From positions 868,001 to 932,000 of the forward strand of contig OZ176054.1 of NCBI GenBank assembly GCA_964247055.1: a DNA stretch of 64,000 bases. Reading direction: 5' to 3'. This DNA comes from Paragordius varius (taxonomy: Eukaryota > Nematomorpha). Shown piece by piece: positions 62,895 to 64,000 of this stretch (its first letter is position 1; each line of letters starts with the position of its first letter). The position numbers were made by a program, and so were the translations under genes. The notes under the pieces were generated by a model, which saw only the letters and a list, made by a program, of their open reading frames with translations, searched no databases and was not told the origin of the DNA.

Positions 62895-63921
62895 GCGTTA
62901 AACTTTGTCCTAAAAATTGGGATATTGATTACCGGTGAACAAAATTATTTTTTATACATTCTCTTAGTAAGACTACAATAAAGTATAGAGATAGTTTGAC
63001 AAACTCTTTCATATCCGATTTTTACAACGATACTTTAAATTAATGTATAAAACTAGTCGCATCAATACTCAAGTTAATCTTTGTCCTTAAAAATCGGATA
63101 TTGGTCACCGGTGAACAAAATTATTTTTTATACATTCTCTTATTAAGACTACATCAAAATATAGAGATAGTTTGACAAACTCTTTCATATCCGATTTTTA
63201 CAACGATACTTTAAAAATTAATGTATAGAACTAGTCGCGTTAAACTTTGTCCTAAAAATTCGTATATTGATCACCGGTGAACAAAATTATTTTTTATACA
63301 TTCTCTTAGTAAGACTACAATAAAGTATAGAGATAGTTTGACAAACTCTTTCATCCGATTTTTACAACGATACTTTAAAAATTAATGTATAAAACTAGTC
63401 GCATCAATACTCAAGTTAAACTTTGTCCTTAAAAATCGGATATTGGTCACCGGTGAACAAAACTATTTTTTATACATTCTCTTAGTAAGACTACATCAAA
63501 ATATAGAGATAGTTTATCAAACTCTTTCATATCCGATTTTTACAACGATACTTTAAAAATTAATGTATAGAACTAGTCGCGTTAAACTTTGTCCTAAAAA
63601 TTCGTATATTGATCACCGGTGAACAAAATTATTTTTTATACATTCTCTTAGTAAGACTACAACAAAATATAGAGATAGTTTGACAAACTCTTTCATATCC
63701 GATTTTTACAACGATACTTTAAAAATTAATGTATAAAACTAGTCGCATCAATACTCAAGTTAAACTTTGTCCTTAAAAATCGGATATTGGTCGCCGGTGA
63801 ACAAAACTATTTTTTATACATTCTCTTAGTAAGACTACATCAAAATATAGAGATAGTTTGACAAATCTTTCATATCCGATTTTTACAACGATACTTTAAA
63901 AATTAATGTATAAAACTAGTC
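62895..63921. repeat. Six-monomer A/B block matching 7183-8210
   Basis: AATTGGGATATTGATTACC at 62911, TTAATCTTTGTCC, TTTCATCCG, AGTTTATCAAACT near 63511 and GGTCGCCGG appear in the same order and spacing as at 7183-8210; both TTGGG (62917 against 7205) and TTTATC (63513 against 7801) give an offset of exactly 55712 bp. This copy is 1 bp shorter because of TTTGACAAATCTTTC near 63858. It links the isolated B-containing island of the proximal domain to this distal part of the array. Confidence 0.85.
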
Positions 63922-64000
63922 GCGTTAAACTTTGTCCTAAAAATTCGGATATTGATCACCGGTGAACAAAATTATTTTTTATACATTCTCTTATTAAGAC
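63922..64000. repeat. Incomplete B monomer at the window edge
   Basis: A B monomer with AATTCGGATATTGATCACC is cut by the window end after TTATTAAGAC. The satellite therefore continues beyond the window. Confidence 0.85.

Larger units (their letters stand above)
1..64000. repeat. Satellite DNA array filling the window, A (178 bp) and B (about 166 bp) monomers
   Basis: The sequence is a continuous head-to-tail series of one monomer, recognised throughout by landmarks in fixed order: ACTAGTCGC, a TTTGTCC segment, ACCGGTGAACAAAATTA, ATACATTCTCTTAG, AGACTACA, AGTTTGACAAACT, ATATCCGATTTTTACAACG and TTAATGTAT. All copies read in the same direction and I found no inversion and no foreign insertion. 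Dividing the length by about 174 bp gives roughly 368 monomers. One A monomer counts 50 G+C in 178 bp (28%). Long, AT-rich, nucleosome-scale tandem arrays of this kind are typical of eukaryotic centromeric or pericentromeric DNA. That placement is inference, because the window contains no unique flank or chromatin data. I do not recognise the family name. The array continues past both window ends. Confidence 0.98.

Noticed and set aside
1-64000. CRISPR array
   Set aside because: The units are long (166-178 bp) and directly adjacent with no unique spacers, and the window has no cas-like coding sequence.

Overview
The whole 64-kb window is one uninterrupted array of satellite DNA. Every base I read belongs to head-to-tail copies, all in the same orientation, of an AT-rich monomer (about 28% GC in the copy at 1-178). 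I see no protein-coding gene, RNA gene, transposon, CRISPR array or unique-sequence island. This points to a eukaryotic chromosome, most likely centromeric or pericentromeric heterochromatin. I do not recognise the satellite family, so I name no species or kingdom.

Two monomer classes build the array. Class A is 178 bp. Class B is about 166 bp: it lacks 12 bp just after the shared GC that I use as the monomer start, and it carries linked substitutions. At about 174 bp on average the window holds roughly 368 monomers. The A monomer contains a 14-bp inverted repeat (TAAAAATCGGATAT / ATATCCGATTTTTA, 85 bp apart) that encloses two further dyads, TCACCGGTGA and AGTTTG-N-CAAACT.

Layout: (1) 1-6648 is A-only and built on a 2510-bp 14-monomer unit present twice in full and then in part; five-monomer blocks end in a 13-bp tag, GCATCAATAAATC or a variant. 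(2) 6649-10210 holds two full copies and a partial third of a 1562-bp nine-monomer unit, and contains the first B monomers. Six of its nine monomers match a block 55.7 kb away at 62895-63921. (3) 10211-21356 is A-only again, with 13-bp tags until 20787. (4) 21357-30122 is a tandem duplication of a 4383-bp segment whose copies match at every diagnostic variant I compared. (5) 30123-64000 is mainly alternating A and B monomers (dimers of about 340-344 bp), with nested local duplications and a 1027-bp six-monomer module that recurs five times between 45.3 and 57.5 kb.

The structure is what repeated unequal exchange, gene conversion or replication slippage produces: local homogenisation, higher-order units of changing length, and occasional transfer of blocks between domains. 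The short open frames present in parts of the array are by-products of the repeat, not genes.
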